Of a stretch of 38,529 bases of DNA, positions 13,969 to 21,456 are shown piece by piece. The stretch spans positions 1 to 38,529 of the forward strand of contig PLQC01000149.1 in assembly GCA_003159675.1 (NCBI GenBank), written 5' to 3'. The DNA comes from Limisphaerales bacterium (lineage in GTDB: Bacteria > Verrucomicrobiota > Verrucomicrobiia > Limisphaerales > BOG-1460). Position 1 is the stretch's first letter, and the number at the start of each line of letters is the position of its first letter. The notes below the pieces were generated by a model that did not search any database, was not told the origin of the DNA, and saw only the letters and a list, made by a program, of their open reading frames with translations. The position numbers and the translations under genes are program-made.

Positions 13969-16104
13969 ATGAACGAGGAAACGTCCCCAGTGACGCATGA
14001 TCGTCCGGCATGGACGGCGAGATTTTTCGCCCGGCTGCAACGGTATCGCAACCTGCTGTTCCAACGCTGGTGGGTGCTGATCATCTGCATCGGGCTGGCA
14101 GTGGGGGGAGAGGCCGCTTACCTCAGGCTGGCGCCGCCGGAATACGTCTCGCTGGGACAAATGATCGTCAGCATCAAGCTCAACATTCAGCAAGGCTCGC
14201 TTTACACGGAGGAGCTGGGCAATTTTCTGGGCACGCAAGCCGCGCTGATGCAAGGCACGGAGGTGCTCGACCACGCACGCGACGGCGTGGCCGCCCAGAA
14301 TCCGGGCATCACGCCCCAGCCGGTTGTGCTGAATGTGTCCATTCAGCCGAGGACGACCATCTTTCTGCTGCGGGCGACCGGGCAGAGCCCGAAATACACT
14401 CAGGTCTTTCTTCAAGCCTGCATGGAGGAATACATCATTCTGAAAAAGGAAATGGCAGAACACACCTCCAGCACCACCATCGCCGGGTTGACCGACCAGA
14501 TGTTGCGGCTGGAGCCTGCACTGCAAAAGCGGGACGACGAGATGCAGTCCTTCCTCAGCACCAATGACGCCGCCCTGTTGCAGGAAGCCAACGGCGTCGA
14601 AAATTATCTGTCCCTGCTCTATCAGCAAGTGGCCGATGCGCGCTCGGAACGTGCCCTGCTCCAGTCCATGACGCTCGATCAAAACCTGTTGTTGGAACAG
14701 AGCGGAACGCCGGTAATGGCCGGCGCCAATCCGGCAGCGAATCAGGGAGTTGCCGGTGGTCTGTTGATCAACGCCGGCCTGGCCGGCCAATCCGGACTGG
14801 TTGCCCCCAACACCATCGGCATGGCGTATCTGACGATCAAACAACAAATCCTGTTGCTGCAGGCGGAGCAGAAACGGTTTGGCGAATACCTGAAACCCGC
14901 GCATCCGGGAATGGTCGCCCTGGCCCAGGAGATGGATCAATACGAACTGATGCTGGGCATTTATCGCGACCAGAGCGTCGAGCAATTGGACGCCAGGAAA
15001 AGCGCGTTGACCTTGCAAATCCAGAACCTGGAAACGCAAACCAAAGAATGGGGACAGCAAAACCTCGAACTGAGCCGCAAGAGCGCGCAATACCAGCGCT
15101 TGAAAAACAAGGCCGACCGCATTCAATCCCTTTACGATTCCCTGCTCGCCACCCTGGAAACGCTCGATATCAACAAGGACATCAGCCCGGAATCCGTCAC
15201 CATTTACCAACCGGCCAGCGACGCCTTTCCGGACAAAACGCTGCTTCAGAAAGGGCTGCCGATTGCCGGAGCGCTCGGCCTGATTTTAGGTGTGGTGGTG
15301 TTGATGTTCCTGGAGCGCGTGGACGACCGCATGAACAGCTTCACCGAATTGCAGGAATTCTTCGACGAAGAGATGCTGGGGCAGATTCCGCGTGAGAAAA
15401 AGGACAGTCGGGGCCGGGGCGGCAACCTGCCGTTCGTGCAGCCGGACGACCAGCGTCATCCATTCGTGGAATCTTACCGCAACCTGCGGTCGTCGCTGCT
15501 TTACATGGCCGCGATGGGCAAGGGCCCGCACACCCTGCTGGTGACCAGCGCCGTGCCCAACGACGGCAAGTCCGTCACCGCCGCCAACCTGGCCATCACC
15601 CTGGCGATGGGCGGCGCGCGCGTGTTGCTGGTGGACGCCGACCTGCGCAAAGGCACCTTGCACACCCGGTTCAACCTCCAGGCCGACACGGGACTGTCGG
15701 ACGCGCTTTCCCAAAACACCGACTGGCGTCCGGGGGTCAAGGACACCAACGTGCCGAATTTGCGTTTGCTCCCGCGCGGCGCGACGACGCAGCGTTCCAG
15801 CGAACTTTTCATCGGGCCGGTCATGGAAAAATTCCTGCAGGAGACGAACAAGGAATACGACTACGTGTTGATTGACACCGCGCCGGTCATGGCGGCGGAC
15901 GACGTGACCAGCCTCGCCCCGCGGGTGGGCGGCGTCATTTTCGTCATCCGCGCCGAATACACCTCCGCGCGCGTCGCGCGGGCGGCGCTGGACATGCTGT
16001 ATCAGCGCAAGGCGCGCGTCCTCGGCCTGGTCTTCAATTCCGTGCGCGCGACGGCGAGCGATTATTACTATTATTACCGTTACAAGGACTACTACAAGCC
16101 CTGA
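13969..16104 (+). CDS. wzc: Polysaccharide co-polymerase / tyrosine autokinase (Wzc-like)
   Basis: The 711-residue inner-membrane protein has an N-terminal Wzz domain with a membrane segment near residues 33-50, a long periplasmic coiled-coil (about 150-420) and a second membrane segment near 425-445. The C-terminal BY-kinase has Walker A SAVPNDGKS (527-535), Walker A' VDADLRKG (V555, D556, D558) and Walker B VLIDTAPV (D636). The C-terminus is a tyrosine cluster (SDYYYYYRYKDYY), the expected autophosphorylation tail. It regulates chain length and export by cycling phosphorylation. It begins 23 nt after the wza-like stop, in one operon. No defect is seen. Confidence 0.94.
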   Translation: MNEETSPVTHDRPAWTARFFARLQRYRNLLFQRWWVLIICIGLAVGGEAAYLRLAPPEYVSLGQMIVSIKLNIQQGSLYTEELGNFLGTQAALMQGTEVLDHARDGVAAQNPGITPQPVVLNVSIQPRTTIFLLRATGQSPKYTQVFLQACMEEYIILKKEMAEHTSSTTIAGLTDQMLRLEPALQKRDDEMQSFLSTNDAALLQEANGVENYLSLLYQQVADARSERALLQSMTLDQNLLLEQSGTPVMAGANPAANQGVAGGLLINAGLAGQSGLVAPNTIGMAYLTIKQQILLLQAEQKRFGEYLKPAHPGMVALAQEMDQYELMLGIYRDQSVEQLDARKSALTLQIQNLETQTKEWGQQNLELSRKSAQYQRLKNKADRIQSLYDSLLATLETLDINKDISPESVTIYQPASDAFPDKTLLQKGLPIAGALGLILGVVVLMFLERVDDRMNSFTELQEFFDEEMLGQIPREKKDSRGRGGNLPFVQPDDQRHPFVESYRNLRSSLLYMAAMGKGPHTLLVTSAVPNDGKSVTAANLAITLAMGGARVLLVDADLRKGTLHTRFNLQADTGLSDALSQNTDWRPGVKDTNVPNLRLLPRGATTQRSSELFIGPVMEKFLQETNKEYDYVLIDTAPVMAADDVTSLAPRVGGVIFVIRAEYTSARVARAALDMLYQRKARVLGLVFNSVRATASDYYYYYRYKDYYKP

Positions 16105-16201
16105 CCGGGCGCGGGAGGTTTTTCGTCCATGACTCCGCCCGAAAGTTCATTTTTCTCGTCAAGGAAGGCGAAGGCCCGGTGAAATGTTGTGAGCCAAGGT
16201 T

Positions 16202-17809
16202 TCACCGCCGCGAACCGCCCGGTCGCCGGCCCACGCTGAACAGCACCGCGCAAATCAGCAGGAAGAGAAAAACGATGGAATGGACCTGGAAGGGGAAATC
16301 AAAGCGCGCGTGAACCAGGCAACCCGCCAGCGCCAGCCAGGCCAGAATCACAAATCGCCGTCCGCCACGGATGCCACCCGGCACAAACCAGCGCAGGACC
16401 GCGCACGCCAGCGCCGCCAGCAATAGCGCCATTCCGAACCAGCCGAACGCGATGCGCGTTTCCAGCCAGTCGTTGTGCAACTGTCCCGGCCAGTAGGTCG
16501 CGTTGGAAATGCGATAGAGCTGGAAGACGGTCCCAAACGTTCCCGGTCCGGTGCCGAAGAGCGGATAATCCTCGGCCATGGGCCGTGCCGCGTCATACAT
16601 TTCTTCGCGGTTCTGAAAACCTTCCGGGATTTGTTCCATGCGCGGTTCCAGCGAATCCCATCCGAAATACCAGCCCAGCGCCACCGTTAGCGCGAAAAAA
16701 AGTCCGAGGATTGCGGTGGTTCCCCATCGCGTCCGGCGGTCGGGCAGCCGCCATGTCCGCGCAAACAGATTCGTCACCGTGAGGAATACCGCCGCCAAAA
16801 TCAATATGCCCGCGGCGACCAGCGCGCCGCCGCGGCTGGTCGAGATGACCGGGCAGGCCGCCATGATCGCCGCGCAGAGCAACAGAAGGTGATGGGCCTT
16901 GCCGCGCAAACCCCCGGTGCGGTGCAGCGTCCACCAAAAGCCGAGGCACAAGGGCCAGAGCAGGTTGAAGTATTGCGCGGCGTTGGACCGATAGGCGTAA
17001 GGACCGAATTGGTCCAGGGCTTCTTTATTGGTGTGCGTTTCCTCCACAAAGAGCAATTTTGCCGAACCCGACGCGCGCTGGACGATGGATTCCACGCCCA
17101 GCACCGCGCCGTTGACGCAAAGCAGCCAAAGCAGACGGCGCAACCGTTCCGGCAGCAGCGGCGAAGGTTTCTCGTTTTCTCCGTCGCGGTGAAGGGCGCG
17201 CTCCTCATTGACAGTCATGCCCAGCAGCCAGTCACGGATTCCCCAGAACGAACCGGCCAATCCCAGATACATCCAAAACGCGGACCAGGTGCGGTGGCTG
17301 TCCAGGCTGCGCGGCAGCCAGTGGAGATAATGATGATATTCAAAAAGCCACGTGGCGGGATTGTAAGTGGCGGCGGCATTCCAGGCGCTTGTCAGGCAAT
17401 AAAGCAAAACCACCACCGTCAATCCGACGAGGGTTCGCGTGAGCAGCCGCGCCAGCGGATCCAGGCGGCGCGAAGTCCACCCGGATCGCGCAGAGAAATT
17501 TTCCCAGCGCGGCGGGCGGAAACCTTTCACCCGCCGGATGAACAGTTTCGCCAGCAGCAAAATCCCCAGCGCGATGCCCGCCGCGTTCATCGTCCTGATG
17601 GACCAGGGTTGCGTTGTGCCGAAGGCCCAAGGACCGAAGATGACCATCGGGAAAATCAGCGCGCCGCTCAGATCATCACAGATGCGATAGAGTTGAACAT
17701 CCGCTGCCCGCAGCGTGAGAAGGCGCCCGGGAAATCGCCGCGCGTTCCCCTCCAGTTGAAAATTGTCAGCCACGCCAACAGATTGAAATCCAAGCAGGCT
17801 GGTTTTCAA
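16202..17809 (-). CDS. O-antigen ligase / polymerase-like multi-spanning membrane protein (Wzy_C)
   Basis: The 535-residue hydrophobic protein has about ten to twelve membrane segments with a large periplasmic loop before the end, as in the Wzy/WaaL family. Recognisable family features are a ligase-type segment STSRGGALVAAGILILAAVF (about residue 325), and then YPLFGTGPGTFGTVF with QLHNDWLETRIAFGWFG, the typical G-x-G-x-G...HN-D pattern. It would polymerise or ligate glycan repeat units. It is convergent to wzc with a 97-bp gap and probably belongs to the same exopolysaccharide system. The start is the first ATG; a later start before the first membrane helix is possible. Confidence 0.85.
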   Translation of the reverse strand: MKTSLLGFQSVGVADNFQLEGNARRFPGRLLTLRAADVQLYRICDDLSGALIFPMVIFGPWAFGTTQPWSIRTMNAAGIALGILLLAKLFIRRVKGFRPPRWENFSARSGWTSRRLDPLARLLTRTLVGLTVVVLLYCLTSAWNAAATYNPATWLFEYHHYLHWLPRSLDSHRTWSAFWMYLGLAGSFWGIRDWLLGMTVNEERALHRDGENEKPSPLLPERLRRLLWLLCVNGAVLGVESIVQRASGSAKLLFVEETHTNKEALDQFGPYAYRSNAAQYFNLLWPLCLGFWWTLHRTGGLRGKAHHLLLLCAAIMAACPVISTSRGGALVAAGILILAAVFLTVTNLFARTWRLPDRRTRWGTTAILGLFFALTVALGWYFGWDSLEPRMEQIPEGFQNREEMYDAARPMAEDYPLFGTGPGTFGTVFQLYRISNATYWPGQLHNDWLETRIAFGWFGMALLLAALACAVLRWFVPGGIRGGRRFVILAWLALAGCLVHARFDFPFQVHSIVFLFLLICAVLFSVGRRPGGSRR

Positions 17810-17973
17810 GCTTGAACCGCAGCCTTCATTGTTTTCTCACATGATGACCACAGCAGACAGCAGCACTGCGAAGAGCGAATCCGCGCCGGACGCGGAGTTT
17901 TTGTGCGTGTGACTGCCCGCACTCCGCGGAAGTGGCGATGGAACCAGAAAAGGAAAGTTGAGATCGGACCAAA

Positions 17974-18162
17974 ATGAAAGACATCAATAAAGCTCCCAGA
18001 ATATTCAGGGAACAACTGCTGGCGCTGAAGAAAGCCGGCGTGCTGGACGATCCGGCCTTCAAGCAGGCCGTTCTCGACGCGGTTAAGGAAGTAATGGCCG
18101 AACAGAAGGCCCTTGGCGCGAGGAGCCCTGTTCAAAATCCTCCCTCAACTCCGCGAGAGTGA
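17974..18162 (+). CDS. Small hypothetical protein, helical
   Basis: A 62-residue frame from ATG 17974 (MKDINKAPRIFREQLLALKK) would give two amphipathic helices and a proline-rich tail (SPVQNPPSTPRE). A weak AGGAAAG lies about 20 nt before the ATG. No family is recognised and nothing shows that it is expressed, so it is only a candidate. It lies between the ligase-like gene and the recombinase remnant. Confidence 0.35.
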   Translation: MKDINKAPRIFREQLLALKKAGVLDDPAFKQAVLDAVKEVMAEQKALGARSPVQNPPSTPRE

Positions 18163-18230
18163 AAGTGAGTGTTTCCGAACATTCCGCAAAGTTCCGCGTC
18201 AGTGATTACACCGTCCAGAAACATTAGTCT

Positions 18231-18278
18231 ATGAACACCGCAATTTACCTTAGAGTCTCGACTGAGGGCCAGACGACT
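18231..18278 (+). pseudogene. Serine recombinase N-terminal remnant
   Basis: ATG 18231 opens MNTAIYLRVSTEGQTT, the unmistakable start of a resolvase/invertase-family serine recombinase (catalytic serine in RVS). At 18279 the sequence passes into the terminal inverted repeat of a short mobile element; the frame then runs through unrelated residues to a stop at 18398. Nothing resembling the rest of the recombinase is found downstream of the element, so only the first 16 codons remain. Confidence 0.75.
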
Positions 18279-18498
18279 GGGCGCATCTCAGTTTTTGAGC
18301 ACCTCTCAGCGCGACTTCGAGAGGCGCAGCGCATGTCGCTGAAATTCAAGGAGCTGAGATCGGTTGGCGGATGCCTCGCGTTGCGCGCAGAGATATGATC
18401 TACCGGTCCGGTTCGTCGCACTGCACGTGGAAACGCCAATGATTTCGCATATTCCTGCTTTCCGCGCGTATGAGGTGTACAAAAACTGAGATGCGCCC
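18279..18498. mobile_element. 220-bp MITE-like element with perfect 19-bp terminal inverted repeats
   Basis: The left end GGGCGCATCTCAGTTTTTG (18279-18297) is the exact reverse complement of the right end (18480-18498). Similarity continues inward for about eight more bases with two mismatches (CACCTC against GAGGTG). The interior holds no transposase and no convincing reading frame, so it is a non-autonomous element. No clear target-site duplication is seen at the borders. The identity of the parent insertion sequence is not known to me. Confidence 0.8.
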
Positions 18499-18610
18499 TG
18501 CCGGGATCGCATGAAAACATTCGCCTTGAGTGGAAAATGAGACTCCCCAAAATGAAGGGAACAATGCCGCATCCCGCCGGAAGATGGAACAGGGCCGGTT
18601 CCTGGACTTT

Positions 18611-18637
18611 TGGAGCCAAAAACAGCTCCATTTTTTT
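18611..18637 (+). terminator. Rho-independent terminator-like hairpin
   Basis: TGGAGC (18611-18616) pairs with GCTCCA (18625-18630) around an 8-nt loop and is followed by seven thymines. It would stop transcription entering from the mobile-element region ahead of the PEP-CTERM gene. Confidence 0.6.
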
Positions 18638-18648
18638 AAGAAAAAAGC

Positions 18649-18676
18649 TTGACTTAGATCTTGAATGAGATAAAAA
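18649..18676 (+). promoter_or_regulatory. Possible promoter upstream of the PEP-CTERM gene
   Basis: TTGACT (18649-18654), a 16-nt spacer and TAAAAA (18671-18676) resemble a sigma-70 promoter with a poor -10 box. It is about 175 bp before the start codon, directly after the terminator hairpin. It is weak evidence on its own. Confidence 0.3.
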
Positions 18677-18851
18677 GAGTACAGTCACTGGGAAAACCAA
18701 ACCCGAGTCGATTCATAAACGTCGTGGCTGGGTGTGCAGCAGAGAGCAGGGTGTGGGATCGGATGGAAGCCATGGGGTTGACCGGGATACAAGTAAATCG
18801 GTTAACAATTTACAGGCTGTGCGAGATCAAAAGGTCTGCAGGAACGAGCGT

Positions 18852-19481
18852 ATGAAAACTAACTTTCTAAACCAACTGGGATGCGGTGCTTTTGCGGTGA
18901 TGATTGCTGCCAGCTTCAATCTGTCTGCGAAGGCGCAGGGGTACATCAACGGCACGATTTCATTCGATGGCGGTGCCTTGCTCAACGCTCCTCTGGGGAG
19001 CGCCAGCCAGTTCATTTCCATTTTTGGACCTGGAAGCGATCCTCTGCCGGAGGTGCTGGGAGGGTCCCAGACGGGGACGTACGCCTCCCCCTTGGTTCTG
19101 GCGGGAACGCCGGCCATTTTCCCGGCGTTTACCTTCATCCCCAGCCCGGTCTCGAGTTTTCCGTTGTGGTCGTTCAACTTTGGAGGAAACACCTATAGTT
19201 TCCAGGCTGACTCGATCACGTTCGTTTACCAGAATGGCATAGCCAATGGCTTCTTGGACATAGCAGGAACCGGCACCGCCAGCATCAGCGGTGGTGCGTA
19301 TTATGATACGCCCGGCACGTGGTCGATTGTTGACACCGGTCAGGGTTCTTCGGTTATTACTTTTGGTGCCGCCACCCAGGTGACGGGTCCCCCGGTGCCG
19401 GAGCCCTCGGCATTTGCGTTGCTGGCGAGCTTCGTTCCGGTTATTGGAGCCTTTGCATATCGGGCAAAGGCCAAGGCCTGA
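18852..19481 (+). CDS. PEP-CTERM sorting-domain exported protein
   Basis: The 209-residue protein starts at ATG 18852 behind an AGGA ribosome-binding site, with a signal peptide (residues 1-28, ending NLSAKA-QG). The C-terminus is a PEP-CTERM tripartite signal: VPEPS, a hydrophobic helix (AFALLASFVPVIGAFAY) and a basic end (RAKAKA). Such proteins are cut by an exosortase and delivered to the surface, usually with exopolysaccharide; no exosortase is in the window. The body is beta-rich (ISFDGGALLN, YSFQADSITFVYQNG, YYDTPGTWSIVD) and is paralogous to the gene at 19886. Together they are a tandem pair with different C-termini. Confidence 0.88.
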   Translation: MKTNFLNQLGCGAFAVMIAASFNLSAKAQGYINGTISFDGGALLNAPLGSASQFISIFGPGSDPLPEVLGGSQTGTYASPLVLAGTPAIFPAFTFIPSPVSSFPLWSFNFGGNTYSFQADSITFVYQNGIANGFLDIAGTGTASISGGAYYDTPGTWSIVDTGQGSSVITFGAATQVTGPPVPEPSAFALLASFVPVIGAFAYRAKAKA

Positions 19482-19885
19482 AGCCTTCCGATTCCCGTGC
19501 TTCTGATTCAGCGTGTTCTGCCCGAGCAGAGGGGGAACAAGACCCAATGGATCGCATCGAGGTTCACTTCGAATCTTCCATTTTTCCCTGATCGTCCCTC
19601 GCATCCGTCTGTTCGCTCGTTGTCCGCAGTCTCTCCCTTGTGTCTCAAATGCAGCAAGGGTGCGGGATCGTCGTCTGAAATTCCGTCCCGACGGCCGATC
19701 CTGTTTTCGAAGTGAACTTGCAGGAATAGCGGGCAGGCACCGGATGGAGAACGGAAAATCTGCCGTTTCAATTCGATTCTCATTGATTTTTCAAGATGAA
19801 TGTGGATAACATCGGTCGTTCAACAAAACCCATTGGGCGCGCTTAGGGGGAAGCCAGAAGTCAACACGTTCAAGATGTAACAAGT
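19482..19885. other. 404-bp intergenic region, nothing recognised
   Basis: There is no supported gene, hairpin terminator or repeat between the PEP-CTERM gene and its paralogue. Short open frames on both strands have neither ribosome-binding sites nor recognisable sequence. The final 60 nt must contain the signals for the paralogue but I cannot point to a promoter. Confidence 0.5.
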
Positions 19886-20605
19886 ATGAAAGGCAACCTT
19901 CTGCAACACATCGGTCTTCTGAGTCTTTGCTTGGTCACTGCTGGTTTGACTGAAGATACACGCGCGGGGCTGCCTTCGATTGAGGGGTCCCTTTCCTTCG
20001 TAGGTGTTCCGGCCCTCAACGGGCCAGTGTCCAACGCCACCGCAGTCGTCAGCTTTCCAAACGCCATTATCGTGTCAGGTGCACCCGGGAGTTATGCTGG
20101 CCTTGGCCAAATTGCCGTCAATTGGTCGCCTTTCGCGTTCTTCCCGACCGTGGTGCCGGTGGTTCCGTTGTGGAGGTTCATTACGAATGGGTTGACCTAC
20201 AGCTTTGACGCGACTTCGGTTCAGCTTGACTTTCAAAACACGAATTTCATCGACATCTTTGGAAGCGGCATTGCCCATCTTAGTGGGCACGCCGATACGC
20301 CGGGAACATGGAGCATCATAATAAGCCAGATCGGGTCGTCCGGGCTGTCCTTCGAGGCCTCCACATCTGTGAGCGCCACAAACCTGCCGTTGCTGCAATA
20401 CGTGCCGAAAACGAACGGCACAGTGGATTTCACGTGAAAGGCATTGTGGGGGCAACCCTATCAGGTGCAAACCTCGACCAATTTGTCTCAAACCAATTGG
20501 ATCAACCTCGGGGGTGTTGTAACGACGACAAACCCCGTGACCACCTTGTCGGATGTCATCGGCCCCGATCCAAACCGTTTTTATCGCGTCATCCTCGTCC
20601 CGTAA
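19886..20605 (+). pseudogene. Paralogue of the PEP-CTERM protein, interrupted by an in-frame TGA
   Basis: From ATG 19886 the first 183 codons encode a signal peptide and the same body as the upstream gene (GSLSFVGVPALNGPVSNA, LTYSFDATSVQLDFQN, HADTPGTWSIII). The frame meets TGA at 20435-20437 and, with no frame change, continues as QPYQVQTSTNLSQTNWINLG and DPNRFYRVILVP to a TAA at 20603-20605. This continuation is the same C-terminal domain that ends the other secreted proteins here. The residue at the TGA is normally tryptophan (FTW-), so TGG to TGA is the simplest reading. It could be a nonsense mutation, a sequencing error or, less likely, read-through. If repaired, the protein is 239 residues and lacks PEP-CTERM. 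Confidence 0.85.
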
Positions 20606-20992
20606 CTATTCAGCTCTTATCGTTTAACTGGCAGGCAGTATGAGGGGCGTGCGGGCTTCTCCCATCAAGTCACGCGCCGTCATCGGGGCGTTCGCAGGCG
20701 GACCCGCTACCAGCCCGGAGACTCCTGCATATTCGTTCCCCGGGATGAACTCACGGGAAACAGGCTGCGTCCGGTGGGCTTTCGCTCGGGACGCGGAAAC
20801 TTGTTCAGTTGCGGGATCAGGTAAAGCAGCAGGTCTTGCAGCTTCGTCAGAATGTTGTCGCTTTCAGCGATGCCATTTCTCTCCAAAAAATTCCACCGCT
20901 GCGCGGGCTTTGTTTCCGATCAGCCTGACCGCCACCACGGCAAAGCCTTACGCTCACCAGTTCAAAAGGGTTAAAAGGTAAAAGAGCAAAAA
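20606..20992. other. Decayed region between the broken paralogue and the FGE-like remnant
   Basis: It holds the Avd-like fragment described separately. Minus-strand positions 20624-20772 are also open in another frame (reading EFIPGNEYAGVSGLVAGPPA) without a start codon or recognised family. Positions 20940-20992 are the pyrimidine-rich tail after the variable-region stop on the minus strand (TTTTGCTCTTTTACCTTTTA). Confidence 0.5.
20707..20871 (-). pseudogene. avd: Avd-like (diversity-generating retroelement accessory) fragment
   Basis: On the minus strand the frame from about 20871 reads IAESDNILTKLQDLLLYLIP then QLNKFPRPERK. This resembles the N-terminus of DGR Avd proteins, small helical accessory proteins that bind the reverse transcriptase; their first helix typically ends in a ...LLPxLxKFPR motif. 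After KFPR the similarity is lost and the frame stops at 20707-20709, and there is no start codon in frame, so it is a broken fragment. Its place directly downstream of an FGE-type variable region on the same strand is the normal gene order in a DGR. Without a database search this assignment is moderate. A four-helix-bundle protein of another subgroup is the alternative. Confidence 0.5.
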
Positions 20993-21125
20993 CTAAAGCC
21001 CCCTCACACAACGAAACCCGATGTCGTTGAAGGCAAGCGACGGGTGGTAGATGAAGCGATGGGCGCAACGCGTGTTGCTGGCGTAGCTGCTCCAATAGCC
21101 GCCGCGCAACACACGGCCGCTCCCA
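20993..21125 (-). pseudogene. C-terminal FGE-sulfatase-like remnant, probable DGR variable region
   Basis: The minus-strand frame reads SGRVLRGGYWSSYASNTRCA, HRFIYHPSLAFNDIGFRCVR and ends GL-stop at 20993. RVLRGG(S/Y)W...RCAxR...GFRCVR is the C-terminal core of formylglycine-generating-enzyme-like proteins, a common DGR target. The residues that vary in DGRs are here encoded by NNY codons: TAT after GG, AGC, AGC, TAC, AGC, CAT, TTC, ATC, TAC, CAC, CTT, TTC. Each could arise from an AAY template codon by adenine mutagenesis. The upstream part of the protein is absent: at 21126 the DNA switches to a LuxR-gene copy. It cannot be functional alone. Confidence 0.7.
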
Positions 21126-21206
21126 GATGCCGAGGATGCGCGCGATAACAGCATTGGTCTTGCCTTCGCTGATCCGCCAGGCGACCTCAAACTGACGCGG
21201 ACTCAG
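21126..21206 (-). pseudogene. Fragment of a duplicated LuxR-family gene (HTH part)
   Basis: Positions 21126-21206 match 27718-27798 of the intact LuxR gene at 79 of 81 positions by eye. They encode LSPRQFEVAWRISEGKTNAV and IARILGI of the GerE helix-turn-helix. The rest of the gene is missing: the right edge (CTCAG) joins directly to sequence matching the start of the LuxR gene, a deletion of about 920 bp between two CTCAG repeats. The left edge abuts the FGE-like remnant. Confidence 0.9.
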
Positions 21207-21345
21207 TCACCAACGGGAGGTTCATAATACGCATTTATACGTATTGCAAGGCAAACTTTTTAAGATAGCGTGCCTGGATATCCCGCGGTTTGTCGAAGGA
21301 CCCACGCATTTCATGTGATCGGGAAAGGTTGTGCGAGCCGACAAA
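21202..21345. repeat. Duplicated regulatory region (copy 1)
   Basis: This region matches 28714-28857 upstream of the intact LuxR gene. The first 53 positions differ at only one base; similarity then falls but remains clear to about 21345 (TGCGAGCCGACAA shared). It includes the palindrome described separately. It lies directly upstream of the exported protein gene at 21457. Confidence 0.88.
21226..21245. promoter_or_regulatory. Palindrome, copy 1 of candidate LuxR-regulator site
   Basis: AATACGCATTTATACGTATT is an 8-4-8 palindrome with one mismatch. The other copy (28738-28757) is perfect. Its position between a LuxR start region and a plus-strand exported-protein gene suggests an operator shared by both copies. 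Confidence 0.5.
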
Positions 21346-21456
21346 ATGAGGAAGGTGGATTCAATCTAAAAACAGAGTTGGTGGCAAAACAGTCTTGGAA
21401 CCAGAAAGGCTGTGAGAGCTTGTCATTCAATTGGGAGCCTTATCCGAACATCAAAC

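Noticed and set aside
13963-15210. 415-codon minus-strand open frame
   Set aside because: It is antisense to the Wzc-like gene, a high-GC shadow.
11894-20605. Exosortase gene to accompany the PEP-CTERM protein
   Set aside because: I looked for a membrane protein with the exosortase Cys/Arg/His pattern and found none; the only multi-spanning protein here is ligase-like.
20640-20981. 113-codon plus-strand open frame over the Avd-like fragment
   Set aside because: No family is recognised, and the opposite strand carries the more protein-like sequence next to the FGE-like remnant.
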